From positions 4,114,501 through 4,178,500 of the forward strand of contig CM072342.1 of NCBI GenBank assembly GCA_036874045.1: a stretch of 64,000 nucleotides of DNA, written 5' to 3'. Position 1 is the stretch's first letter. Each line of letters starts with the position of its first letter. Both the position numbers and the translations under genes were made by a program. This document shows positions 1-12,600 of this stretch, one piece after another. The notes beneath the pieces were generated by a model. The model saw nothing but the letters and a program-made list of their open reading frames with translations. It ran no database searches and was not told the origin of the DNA. Source of the DNA: Cymodocea nodosa (taxonomy: Eukaryota; Streptophyta; Magnoliopsida; Alismatales; Cymodoceaceae).

Positions 1-620
1 TGTCATATATCTTTAACTATTATAGGGCAATTAGATATCTATTTAGTCCAATCCCTATATGTATGTGTGTGTAATCCATCATTAGTAATAATAAAGCCAT
101 TTTCTTCTTTCCTTTAACATTGCACCAGAGCCTAGAGAAAACTTTAGGACACTACCATCTTTTGAACCCTAGCCACCACACTTTCACCAACATCACCACC
201 ACCACCACAATCACTGTCAGTTCCAACTCCAGAACCACCAGCCATCCTCTCCTCTAGTCACCGACCATGCCTTCCAGTGCTGCCAGACTCCAGTAGCTGT
301 CAACCACTTCTTCCATCTTCACCTAGTCAACATTTGCTTCATTATAGGCCATCCAGCATGGACTGAGGACACTACAAGGCTGTCACCACCCATCTATAGC
401 AGTTGACAGGCAGGCTGCCACACCACCAGCAACTGGGAGCCTTGATCAGTGGTCCCTCTAACTGACCAGCCTATGAAATAGTTGTGAATCTACTGCTTCT
501 TCACTAGTGAGGGTTGATACCTACAGTCCACCTGTTCTACTAGCTCCAAGACATCTCCAAATCATTCAGTGGCCCATCTGCTACAGTCCAGACCAAGTTT
601 CTCTCCTGATTTGCTGTTGT
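1..620 (+). mobile_element. Probable end of a Copia-like LTR with leader fragment
   Basis: An AT-rich LTR-like stretch ends near 120 and is followed by ttgcaccagagcc, a diverged version of the Copia primer-binding site TGGTATCAGAGC, then ~450 bp of Pro/His-codon-like leader sequence. No gag is recognisable. It is a broken fossil cut by the window edge, lying in the ISE2 intron after exon 11. Confidence 0.35.
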
Positions 621-1800
621 TTGATCAAATTTTCCCTGTCTATTTACATTTATCATTCCTAGGAACTACCAGAAAGCAAAACTCATTTCACATTGGAAAT
701 TAGCAATTGATTGAGAAATGTCAATACTTCACAATGAAACACAAACTAGATGACACAGTGGATTGATATAAAGCATAGCTCCTCACCCTTGTTTCATTTA
801 AATCTATAGAGTTGACCATAGAAAGACATTCTCCCCAGTTGCAAAGCTGAATGCAATCAAAGTGCTCATTTCCATTGCTATAAATTAGACCAACGAGATA
901 CAACACTGAGATGTAAAGAATGATTTATTCCATGGTGACTTGATAGAGCAAGTGTTGATGATATCTCAAAGGTATGTTGTTCAAATAGAGGATAAAGTAT
1001 CACAAGGTATTGTATCATATCATATCATATTACATTATATGTAATTAAACTTTTCTTCTTTCAACTTTTCCATGTTATTTTTACAAATTTACCTTTTACA
1101 TTTATAAATTACAGTTACAAATTTATTCACCTTTTGTGGAATCTACATTTTTCCATGTTGTCTTTGTAATTTATTGTTATATATTTGTGCATATTACCTT
1201 TCAATTTTCTATGTTAACGTTTATATGATTCTATCTTTTTCAATCTCATTAATGTCTACAAATCCTTTTTTTCTTCCACTTTTCCCTATGTTAGTTTTAC
1301 AAATTACACACTTGTATCAAAGTTGGTAAGTGATAAGGTTTTCTGTTTTTGATATTGTTCATATATATTATACTGTCATTTTTACTATGTTGTGTTCTGT
1401 TATATCATCAACACCTATAAATTCTTTTCTTCTCCTACTTTTGCAGATGTTACTTTTATAAGTAGTGTTATTTACCAATGCTCTAAGTAAAAGAAAAAAT
1501 TATACTTTTAAGTAAAAAATAAAATATGATTATAACTAAATCCTTTTCTTCTTCTATTTAACATCTTCCATTATATATATTGACATATTAATAGATGTTT
1601 AAAAAAAATGTATACTTCATGTACTATCAAACACATGTAACATTATTGCTTATGCTTAGCAAAAGCTCATCTGCTAGTTTATTAAAATATTCCATTTTTT
1701 AATATTTTAGTGTTAATTACATGATTTAAAGATGAACTCACAAAAGTTAAGTAGCCGAACTGCTGTAAAAGTTCATGCTACGATTCCACAATGACATTTA
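1..1800. other. Left part of the ISE2 3' intron region
   Basis: Besides the LTR-like piece, 620-1010 shows nothing identified (a 61-codon minus ORF at 721-906 matches nothing I know). 1011-1034 is a short (CATAT)n run. 1030-1480 holds three or four loose copies of a ttcttct...ccatgttatttttacaaatt motif. Confidence 0.4.
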
Positions 1801-1814
1801 TGACTACTACTAAG

Positions 1815-3614
1815 TAGAGGTGTCAATTGGGCCGGGCCATTACAGGTCAACCCGACCCGGCCTGATTTAAAAAATCAAGTTGGGCTGGGCTGCAATAAAT
1901 TAGAAAATCAGCCTGTGGGTTAGGCTGGGCCAAGCTGACCCATGGGCCGATCGAGCCAGGCTTGGGCTGGCCTGTGGGCCAATTTAGACTAGGTTGAAAT
2001 CTAACGGAAAATAAAAAATAGAATATGATACCTTTCTTATATACATTAATAAATGTAATACAATTAATAACTGTAAACGTAAAAGTTGATGTATACAAAA
2101 TTAATAAATGCTAAAGTAAAAGTTGTTAAAAAAATTAATAAATGTAATACAAACTTGTTTAAATGTAGAACTTGATGTAATAATTGAAAATGTAGAACAA
2201 AGTTTAAATGTCATTTGATATGTATGTTACAAAATATGGAAAGAATTAAATAAGAGATTTATCTTAATAAATAGGAAAGAATTAAATAACTTTAATCATA
2301 GTTATTTAATAAGAGATAATCCTGATTTTCTAGATTTTGATGTAATAAATTGAAGAAAAACACAAAAATGCACATTTCTTATTTTATTATTAATATAATT
2401 TTGATGTAATAAATGTTTAAATATAATTATGTATATTGTACATTAAATGTAAAAATATTTGATGTAATTACAAAAATAATGTAATTTTAATTTAAATTCA
2501 GAAATACAATAATTATTTTAACTTTATGACTTGTATTTGAATGTGTTAACAGATGATGAATTATGAATGATCTGTTGATGATGTCTTGATATTAATGTTA
2601 ATGTGATGAATAATGATTTATGAATGATGACTTATGTTTATGTATTTATAAATAAAATAATATGTTTGAATGATGAATTGATTATCAGAAACATTGTAAA
2701 TTTTTATTTTAATTTAAAATTAAAAAAAATAAATATAAAAAATCAAAAACTTTAATTGGGCCGAAGTTAAGATTCAATCTGATCGAATAAAAAAAAAATT
2801 GGTTGGATCAAAGAATGAACTTCGATCTGACCGAAGGAAAAAATAAAAAACTTCAGTTAGTCAGACTGAAGAAATAAATAAAAGAAAAAAAATTCGATCA
2901 GAACTTCAATCTGACCGAAAAAGAATAAAAAAATAAAAAACTTCGATCAAACCAAAGTCTAAGCTTCGATCTAACCAAAAAAATAAAAAACTAAAACTTA
3001 TGTCAGACTAAAGACTGAGCTTCAGTTTAATCAAAGAAAAAATAAAAAATTGAAAAACTTATGTTGGATCGAAGACTGAGCTTTGGTCTGATCGAAGAAA
3101 AAAATAAAAAAATTTTAGTTAATCGGATTGAAAAAATAAATAAAAGAAAAAAAAATCAATTGGACCAAAGGTGTCAGATCGAAAAAAAATAAAAAAAATA
3201 AGACTTTGGTCTAGACCAAAGTCTGCGTTTTGATTTAACAGAAAAAAAGAATAAAAAACTAAAAAACTTCAATTGAATCGAAATCTAAGCTACGGTTTGA
3301 CTGAAGGAAAAAATAAAAAACTTTAGTTAGTCAAAGTGTCGGACCGAAGAAAAAATAAAAAAAATTCTGCCGGTCGCACCGAAGTTGGTCTAACGATCTG
3401 ACCAAAGAAAAAAATAAAAGAAAAAAAAATTTCTACTTTGGTCGGGTCGAGCCAAGCTATCCCGAAAACATTTCAGGCGAAGCTGGACTGCCTTGAAATA
3501 ATTTCGAGCCAAACTAAGCTGTCAAAAAAAAATTAAAAAAATTTCGACCCGACCCGACCCGTAGCCCGCACGGGCTGCCACTTTTTGGGCCGGCCCGGCC
3601 CATTGACACCTCTA
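1815..3614 (+). mobile_element. Non-autonomous hAT-type transposon, ends intact
   Basis: Begins TAGAGGTGTCAATTGGGCC and ends with the inverted copy (...GGCCCATTGACACCTCTA). It is flanked by an identical 8-bp duplication CTACTAAG at 1807-1814 and 3615-3622, the hAT signature. Length 1800 bp; no transposase reading frame. Both subterminal ~60-130 bp are GC-rich (GGCCCGGCC, CCCGACCCG) while the core is extremely AT-rich. From about 2740 to 3470 the core repeats an A-rich spacer and a short CTTCGATCTGACCGAAG-like palindrome. It lies in the 3' intron of ISE2. Confidence 0.88.
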
Positions 3615-4099
3615 CTACTAAGTGGTTAGAACTCAGCATTTGCACTGTCAAGTACCGAGAGAATACTTCAAGTTTTGAAAAACTCATTGTTAAAACTAGT
3701 AGTAGAAGTAAAAAGTTCTAATGCAGAATTTCAAACTCTGTTAGAACTTAGCATCTTGACTGTTAAGTTCTAACTACCACTTCACACTAAGTAGAATTTG
3801 ACAATGACAATACTGGATTCATAAAAAGTGAAAAAAATATGTGTTTGCAAATATTCATGTTTGTGCTTACAAGTACTTCTGTGTGTTTCAGGTTCCCATG
3901 TTTGGGCTTATCAAGCATCCACGTGACACACATGATGAGCATTGTTTATGGAATCAAACAAAACCGTCTTGTTCGAATATGGTTGATTAGTGTCCGTACT
4001 TGCCTACTGCAGAGACAACATGATTGACTTCCATTCATGTCTATGTTTAATAATTAGCTGTCATTCATGTTTTCTCATTTTTGCCTATTTATTGTTGCT

Positions 4100-5870
4100 A
4101 TTTCTTTTTCCTGAGAGAAAGAAAGGGTGAATCTTATTGATTAATAAGGTTCATCTAGAGTACAAAAAGATGAAAGTAAAAATAAATAAATAAACCAATA
4201 TTACAGCAGATTACGGCTCAAAAGAAAAGAAAGCCCTCTCCCAAGGCTTGAAGAGATGCTGGGCTGAAAAAGCAATATTGACAATTGAACACCACAGCAT
4301 TGAGCTTCGGCCACACAGACGACAGGATAGCAGCTACCAATAGAAGCAGTCGATGCTTAGCCACCATTAGTCTAATAGTTCTCTTTTATAATAGTTGTTT
4401 GCAGCAGAATTCATGTTGGATAATGATTGGAACTAGAAACCCCCAAGAATCACCTGGCAAGAGAGTCTATCCCAAACTTGGCTGATTATCTGACATCTAC
4501 AAAAGAGATGATCTATATCCTCCTGTCCACTTCTACAAAAGAAGCATTCCAGATCATTATTGTTTGCCTAGGTACTCCTAACTTCAGTGACAATCCTGCT
4601 ATGCGTCACTGTACACACAAAGCACCACACCTTCAGGGGTGCCCTACATTTCCAAACCATTTTAAAGGGGCTCCACACTTCCAAATCGGCTGGTAGCAAC
4701 ACCTATTATAGCAGGATTCATTGTAAACATGCCATTCCTGGTGGCGGTCCACATAAACACATCTCCTGGAATACCCACCAGTAGATTGAAAGTTTGAAGT
4801 TTTCCTAAAAGTTCAGCTATCTGAACAAATTCTCTTTCCATCAGGTCTAAACCAAGATTGAGCTGCCAATCCTCACTTTCACTGTGCTTCCGCACATCAC
4901 AAAGTTTTTCTCTCAAGATTTGACAAAGCTTATATGAATCAGGGTAAACTTCTGCAATTGAAGAATTCATCAGATAATTGACCATCTAGAATTTAACCCT
5001 TTTATCATTGCCCAATCTAGATCTCTTCTGATGAGAACTACTTGAGTCCTACCCGCATAACCTATCCAGTACCTGGCACCATAGGCTTCCTTTCTCCACT
5101 TCCATTTACACACGAAAGCCTTTTTAAGGATTTCCAAAGACCTGACAATCAGACCACTCAAATGCTTTGGAAAGAAAACCATCTCCCATTTAATTAGGTG
5201 CATTTCCCTGACAGACCACAGCCCTTGTCTGCACAGCTTCTCAATAGTTTGCGGCGACCCTTTGGGAGCTGGAACACCGACATATAAAAGATTGCTGACA
5301 AGTACACGTTTGAGAACCACTCTTCAACCAAAACTCAAATACCTTGTCATCCACCTATGCATTTTGTTATCCATCCTTTCAATAAGGAAACACCAGTCAT
5401 TAATTGAAGGTTTAAAAGGAGATAAGGGAGGCCAAGATCTGTCAGAACACCATGCACTTTGCATCCAAGCAAATCAGACAAAAACTCCAAAGGAGATGAT
5501 TGGTTCAGCTCCATAACAAAACACTTGCTAAAGTTGATAAACAACCCTGAGATCATTTCAAAATCCTGAGAAGGAAGCAAATGCTGTGGATCTATCTGCT
5601 CAAGGGAGCCATTAACAGCAACATCTCATGAGAACCTTGTTACAGCCAACCCACCAACAATTAAGCCACCTGGCTTCAGCATCCTTGTAGCACAAGCAAG
5701 TGACGATATTAAGAGCAAGATTGAAGAGGAACAAGGATAGCAGGTTACCTTGCCTTCCAAAGTTGAAAAGCTCCCTAGCTCTCTCAGATTTGGAGCTTTT
5801 AGAAGGGGGAGACAGTTTATTAAAGGGGACCTTTTAGAATGGAGCTTGCTTGGCTAAAGGATGAGTTAAA
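4100..5870 (-). mobile_element. 5'-truncated L1-type LINE
   Basis: On the minus strand, reverse-transcriptase remnants (SGLFINFSKCFVMELN near 5560-5500) are followed by the downstream linker and by C-terminal words (GVPAPKGSPQTIEKLCRQGL; MNSSIAEVYPDSYKLCQILR near 4965). The element ends at ~4100 with the terminal words tgtactctagatgaacc. Frames are interrupted many times. It lies in the ISE2 intron after exon 11. Confidence 0.7.
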
Positions 5871-6274
5871 TGATAAAAGAACCAAATCACAACACAACCA
5901 AAAAAGTCAAATTCAAACTTCACCAGTCTGAAATGATAGGTCAGATTTGGAGCAGATTATTTTGTGGCTTCTAATGATTAACATTGGACTTTCAAATAAT
6001 ATTATAGAGTGTGGCATAGTCATTTTCTGAGCTACAGGGGAAAAAATAACCATATTAGTCTTATGGCTCTTGTTACAGTTTCTGAACAAAAACATGAAAA
6101 ATAAATTTTTATTAACACAAATGTAAGGTTGAAACTCTTACGCTAGACATTGGAATTGACAATTAATTATTGGAAAAACATGCTATCAGCCTTTACGTTA
6201 TAAGCCAAATTTGGTGATAAAAAGAACGTAAAACACATAAAGAAGCAACACAAATAGCAAAAAAGAAAGCACAC
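5871..6274. other. ISE2 intron 11, exon-proximal part
   Basis: AT-rich DNA between the L1 fragment and exon 11; only the GTGTGC donor at 6274 can be named. Confidence 0.4.
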
Positions 6275-6637
6275 CTCATCTTCCTCAGAGAGACTATTTA
6301 ACACTGGAATGTTTAGGCTCCAAGACCATGTTTCAAGAGATCCTTCAATACACCAAAGGCCCCCGAATTCTGACTCAGCAAGCTTCTCCCACTGCTGCAA
6401 ATTTTCCTTCAAAAGGAGCTCCCTCAAAGCTTGCCGAGGCAAAGCATCACCTTGTACTAAAGGAACATCAGGTAGACCCGTTCTATAAACCATTTTTAGC
6501 CATTTCTCATTAAAGACGTACCAGGAATTATCTGAACCAAGAGATATATAATAAGTTGGTTTGTTATCAATGTCATCAACCACATCAAGGTCATACTTCT
6601 TCCTTATTATGCCTTTATCAGCATAATCCAAATTAAC
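6275..6637 (-). CDS. ISE2: ISE2 exon 11 (last exon seen)
   Basis: 121 codons from tgtcag|GTTAATTTG to GATGAG|GTGTGC. It encodes [60 protein letters not shown] and [14 protein letters not shown], all ISE2 landmarks. The next family segment (a Lys/Arg-rich helix, then the DSHCT domain) is not found further left. Confidence 0.94.
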
Positions 6638-9600
6638 CTGACAGAAAGGAAATTGCAATACAATTGAAACACAAGCCACAACAAGAAGAATATATGCCAT
6701 AATCCTAATAAACTAAAGGCCAAATTTACCAATTTATGATTACAAAATGAACTCACAAGGATCAATGGCAAGGAACTACATCAATTTATACACAATCTTC
6801 AGATCGAAAGACAAGTTCTTATGAGTTATGATTGTATCATGAAAAGCATAAAAAAAAAGGAGAAATTTCACATATTTGCTTACCAAATTTGTAACCTGAG
6901 GGATTGACAGAGACTCGAGCTTCATAATATAAACTGCTGGGACAAAATGTTGAACTCCATCTTGATCCTTGTATTGCAAACAAATGAAAGGCATCTGGCC
7001 ATTTTCACACTCTTCTAGTATGGGTTTCCAGCCAACCATCCTCTTTAGTTCCATCTTTTGCCTGAGTGCAGTCCTCTGCCGCTTTTCAGCCTGTCAAGTA
7101 CATGAACAAGTCCATAAAGAATTTTCAGACAAACATAACTGGAAATGTTAGTTAAATTACACCCAAAAAAATTGTAAGTAATAAAATACAAAATAAAGTT
7201 GAAGACATTTTCTCAGAAAATTTCAAAAAACCAAATCATAGAGTGAAGCAACATAAAATATGGACAAAAGCTTACGTTTGGAGGTTGAATTAGAGATCCA
7301 AACTCATGATAATCCAAGTTGATGAAGAATTCAAAAAATCATGAAAACATACATAAAATGAGGGAAATTTTCAGTCACTAGAAATACCACAAGTCCAAAC
7401 CAAACATGGAAATATAGTTTCTGCACAGAAAAAATTGATTTTCAAACTCCATCCTTTCAATTATGTCTTTCCACAGATTCAGAAAATTTATTGCATAGAA
7501 TTCATATTCACACAATTGCTAGAATAAAAGAACGTTCTTATTAATCCTAAATATGTAACAATTCCATGATTCCATGTTGAACCTGATACCTAAGCATATC
7601 AGCAGTCTTTCAGGAAAATTTAACAAAATATTCAAATGACCCCATGCAATCACATATTAATCTATATCAGGCAAAATTTCACTGATACATATCAGTTTCC
7701 CAGCTAACCAAAGCAACAAAGCTAGGTTATCCATATCAGGCAGGTTCCAGTAGAAATTTTGGGCTGTATTTGCGAAATTTTGATAATATAATTGAAAATT
7801 TGACCATAATTCATCGATACAACTGAAAACCTTAAAGCTGATTACCTGCTACTATCCTTTCTCCTCTTCCCATTGTATCTCCATTGAATTTTTTCTGCTG
7901 AATCTTCTCCAAATATACTCCAATCTTCTTTGAATGGTCAAAGGTTTTCCAACACTTCATTTTGTGAAGTTTTTTGGTATGTATTTTTGTTATTTCTCTT
8001 GTTTAAGCCTTGATCTTGCTTAACTTATTAACATAAGGTTATCATTGCCATTCATAGAATTTAATCTGGAAATTTAGTCCAGAAATGTTTGCCAAATTTG
8101 TTTTCAACTTTTCATTTCTGCAACTTGTTGATTAGATATTGCCCATGCTAGCTTAGATCTAAGGTTATTTTGGTCAGAAATATTTTCGCTTTTTTTTGTT
8201 TTTTTTGACATATTTTTATCTCATTTTTGGAACATTGCATTTATAAATGAATTTGAATAGATCATGCAATGTTTAGTTATATGATATAGACATAACATAA
8301 ATATTGAAGAAATAAATATTATGGTAATTTTATCTAGTTTTCTTTGCATTTTCATAAAATACAGAATTTTTCGATGAAATTAATAATATATTGTCCAGAG
8401 ACTCTAAATTTAATTCAATTTCCAAGGGTTTTTATATGTTTGATGAAGAGTTAGTTATAATATTCAGATTTTGTTCTCATTCTCTTTGATTTTTCTTACA
8501 GATTCTATCTTATTTTTCTGATATTTTCAGGATTTCATCTTTGATTTATAGGTTATTTATGTGGGAATGTACATTTTTGTTACACTTTGATTCCAATTTT
8601 CAAATGATCAAGACATCAACCCCATTTAATTGATGTGTGCTTTCAATATAAAAAAAAGTCAAGTTCTTTGCATGTAAACACCAATATGTATTATCTACAA
8701 CATTTTTTTTTACGAAAACCCCAATCTATTTATGGGGCGGGGGTCCATATAAGAGGATGATTATCTACAACATTTTAATTATCAAGAAATGCCTAAAAAT
8801 TAAATTTCATTGGTTTTTGCGTATCATGCCTTACTTTAACTTATGCTGAATTTTCTAGTTAAAAATTAAGGTTTTTTACTAAAATTTGACATTCAATGCT
8901 TGTGCACTGTCTCCATAGAAATTTCCATTAAGAGTTTGTTTATTCACGACAAAAAGTCAAGAAAAAAAGAAAAGAAAGTCAAAAAAGATAGGAAATGAAA
9001 AGTACAAATTCAAATTTTCAAGTATCATTTACAAGACATTTTGGTGTCATTTGTGAAGGGGTCAATTATGAGGCCACTTTACCACCTTCCTAATTAACTG
9101 GGTAAATGGATAATCAATTATCAATTTACTCAATAACACAATAAAATAATGACTGAATAACATAACAGTCTCTTTAAGCTAGAGCATATATGGCTAACAT
9201 ACGGAAGTATTACAGAAAGATGCAAATACAATAACCACTAATTCCTTATTATCTTAAAATCAAGCCATAGAACTTTGCTTGACATCATATATATAGGATT
9301 GTCGAGTCTGTGAACATTATCATTGTCTCCCCTAGCCACATACCCAACAAGATGCTACAACAATATTTGTTCCTCAGGGACTCCATGAAAGAACACTACT
9401 CTCAAAGGTTGAAGGAGAAGCTACCTTGTAAAGGTTTAAAAGAGGTTATTGCCTTACTAATGATGTGACCATCATAAAGGAAGGGTGTAATGGACCTATA
9501 GGGGAACCATTCATTGATTGATGAATACAAGGTGTTTCTTGCACTTACATCCATTTGAAAACCTTAAGCTTCAATGTTCTCAGTCGGTTCCATGTCGAGA

Positions 9601-12600
9601 ATGGCTTGGTGAGAATGGAAGTGTCTTACAAGGATTCCCTATCACGTGGACAAATGATCAAGGTTTAGGAGAAGAGATGAATCTGTGATGATCTTAAATC
9701 CTCAAAGTATCTCATACATCAGAAACAAGTCAGCTGATGTCGTAGACATTTCATTGGTTAAGATAAGAGAAAGGAGAACAGATTTGACTCAAGTGAAGTG
9801 TATTAAGGACAAAAATAATAGATTTGTAGTAAAAGAGAATGAATTTAGAGACACATGGTGTAAAAAATTCTTGTATCCAAAATTTGGATGGCCACACTGT
9901 AACACCAATAATAAAACTGTAGTTACTTTAAAAGAGTTAGTACTTCTGAGGTAAAAGAAGTCATTAAGAAAATAAAATGAGAAAAAATTATTGAATCAGA
10001 TGGTATTCCTGTTAAAGTCTGGAAGTGTAGGGGCAAGATAGGAATTAAATGATTAACTTTATTTTATAATATAATTTTAAAAACAAAAAAGAAGTCAAAT
10101 GAATGAGTAAACCCTAATACAATAAAAAAACTGTCTACTGATTGAGAAAGAAGAAGAAGAGAAAAACATGAAGACAATGAAGAAGACAATGAGGACGATG
10201 TGAACTTTGGGAGAAATTTTTATGATTCCTTGGAAGATGAAGAGAGTGAATGTATGATTGCTGTTTGGTTGTCATTTGTTGTATTGTTAACGTTGAACCT
10301 CTTGTTTAGTTGTTATGTGTTGACTTTTATTCCAAGTAAATTTGTAAATTGTGATTTTTAGACAATGTTGTACTTGCCTCATTAAATGTGCTATTTTTAA
10401 GAATGTGGTTATTATAGTGTAATTGGTGTATCCTATTGGGGATCCATATAAAGATCCATATATGGGTTCTTCTCAATTTATGTACCTTATTTTTCTTTGA
10501 TTAAGATTTGATGATGATTAGGGTTTGCTAATCATATGGTATCAGAGCTATCCTAATTCTCTGGTGTCTTCCACCAAGTTCATCTACCCACACAACCTCC
10601 ATTCATTGTTGTCATCTGTATTTGTGTAACTTGTCTGTGTTCATGCATGTGCTCGCATTCACATGCAACTCATTCGCATTCTTGCACGTGCTCGCATTTG
10701 TGTATGTGTTGGGCACACACCTTGTTTGCGTACCTATTCATGCATTGTTTGTAAGTCTACAATGTACCCATGCAAGGTCTACATGTGAGCATCATCATGA
10801 GTTTGTGTGTGTGTACATGTGCTTCCTTGTAGATGTGTGGCTATTGAAACTGCACATTCTTCTTGATCTACATTAAGATCCTACTTGCAACTTTAGTAGG
10901 GTTATTCTAGTGCAACTATTGAGAAGTTGAGGGATAATTTCAATGGCTCAAAAGGAATCCATAGTGCATCATGCTTTAGTTACTACTGAAAGATTGAATG
11001 ACAAGAATTATGTGATGTGGACTAAGAGCTTCTACACCTTTACCACATCCTAATGGAAGCATAATCATTTGGTCAAAAACCCACCTAACATTAAAGATAC
11101 TTTATATGATGACTGTTTTGCAAATGACTCAACAGTTGTTATATGGTTGAAAAACAATATGAAACCAAGTATTGCTTAAGGAGCTATGATGTTACATCTA
11201 GCCAAAGTCATTTGGGAAACACTAAGGGGGTGTTTGTGCACCTAGAAAATGGTGGAAAACATCAGAAAGAAAAATGGTGAAAAAATTTTCACCATTTTCT
11301 AAGTGTTTGTGCACCAAATGATTTTTCGTCATTTTCCCTTGACATATAAAAAAAAATTTCTTTCATTTTCCAACCTTCTAATTTTCAAAACTGATGGAAA
11401 ATAAAGGAAAAAAAAAATGAACTATCACAGAATATATTAACATGTAATTTTGATATAGAAATTGTTTGTCTTTATTAGATGAGAATTGATATTATGAGAA
11501 ATATGTAGAATAATAAAGATGTGTGAAATGTATTTTATGTTGTAACAATTATCATAATGACTCTATCTTGTATTATCTATAACAAATTTTGTTATTCTCT
11601 GTCTTGCAGATAAATACAAAAAATATTTAATTTATTAATTTTAACTTTTTTATTTTGTGAATAAACATATGTATTTTACATTCTATGATTTTTCATTATT
11701 TTCTATTTTGTGCACAAACACACGTATTTTAAATTCCATCATTTTCTATTTTATACACAAACACCTTGATTTTCTATTAACTTTCCATTACTTTCTGTCA
11801 TTTTCTTTTCTATCATTTTCTGTGATATTTCGTTATTTTCTTTCCACCATTTTCTAGTGCATAAACACCCTCTAAAGTAAATGTATGCTTAAGAAAAAAA
11901 TATTTTACACATATATGAGATATACAAGTAGATCTTCACACTTTGCATGTTAGACTAGACTACTCAATCCTACTATGGTAATATGTGAGCCTTGTTTGAA
12001 GAACTTGAAGCACATTAGCCTTCAACTACTAACATTGCCAACTTAAGATAATATAGAAATGACTTATAGGTAGTCATCTTCCTGACGGATCTTCCATTAG
12101 ATTTCGCTTCCCAAGTGCAAGGGCAAGTCCTCAATGGTGACACAACTCCAAACTTGTCCACTACATTTGCTCAAGTCCTTCAAGTCTCTAAAGTTGAAAC
12201 TTAGCATCAATAAGAGTCATCTGCTTTGGCTACCAGAAGTCAACCTCAAGGTAATTGTACAAATGGGAAGCATAGAACTCCTTATACTCATTATGAAAAA
12301 ACAAATCATAGGACTGAACAATACTAGGAGAAATTTAGAAAACCGACATAGGCAAGGGTGACTACAAATTCTATAAATCTCACCAAAGCCTTTAGTACCT
12401 CTCCTTCTAATGAGCTAGCAATGGTGAAAATCTCATAAGCAAAATATGATTGTCTTTTGCAGATTCAAGCAATCGGTCTCAATGCTATGATAGGCTTAAC
12501 ATCCTCTTCTATAGACAAGGGTGAGGATTGGCTTGGGTCATAAAAGCAACTCTGGAATGTATGCCCTAGTTCATGATGCTCCATTTCGAGGACTCGTTAC

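Noticed and set aside
1847-2098. 83-codon minus-strand ORF rich in Pro/Gln/Gly
   Set aside because: It lies across the GC-rich arm of the hAT-type element and is non-coding.
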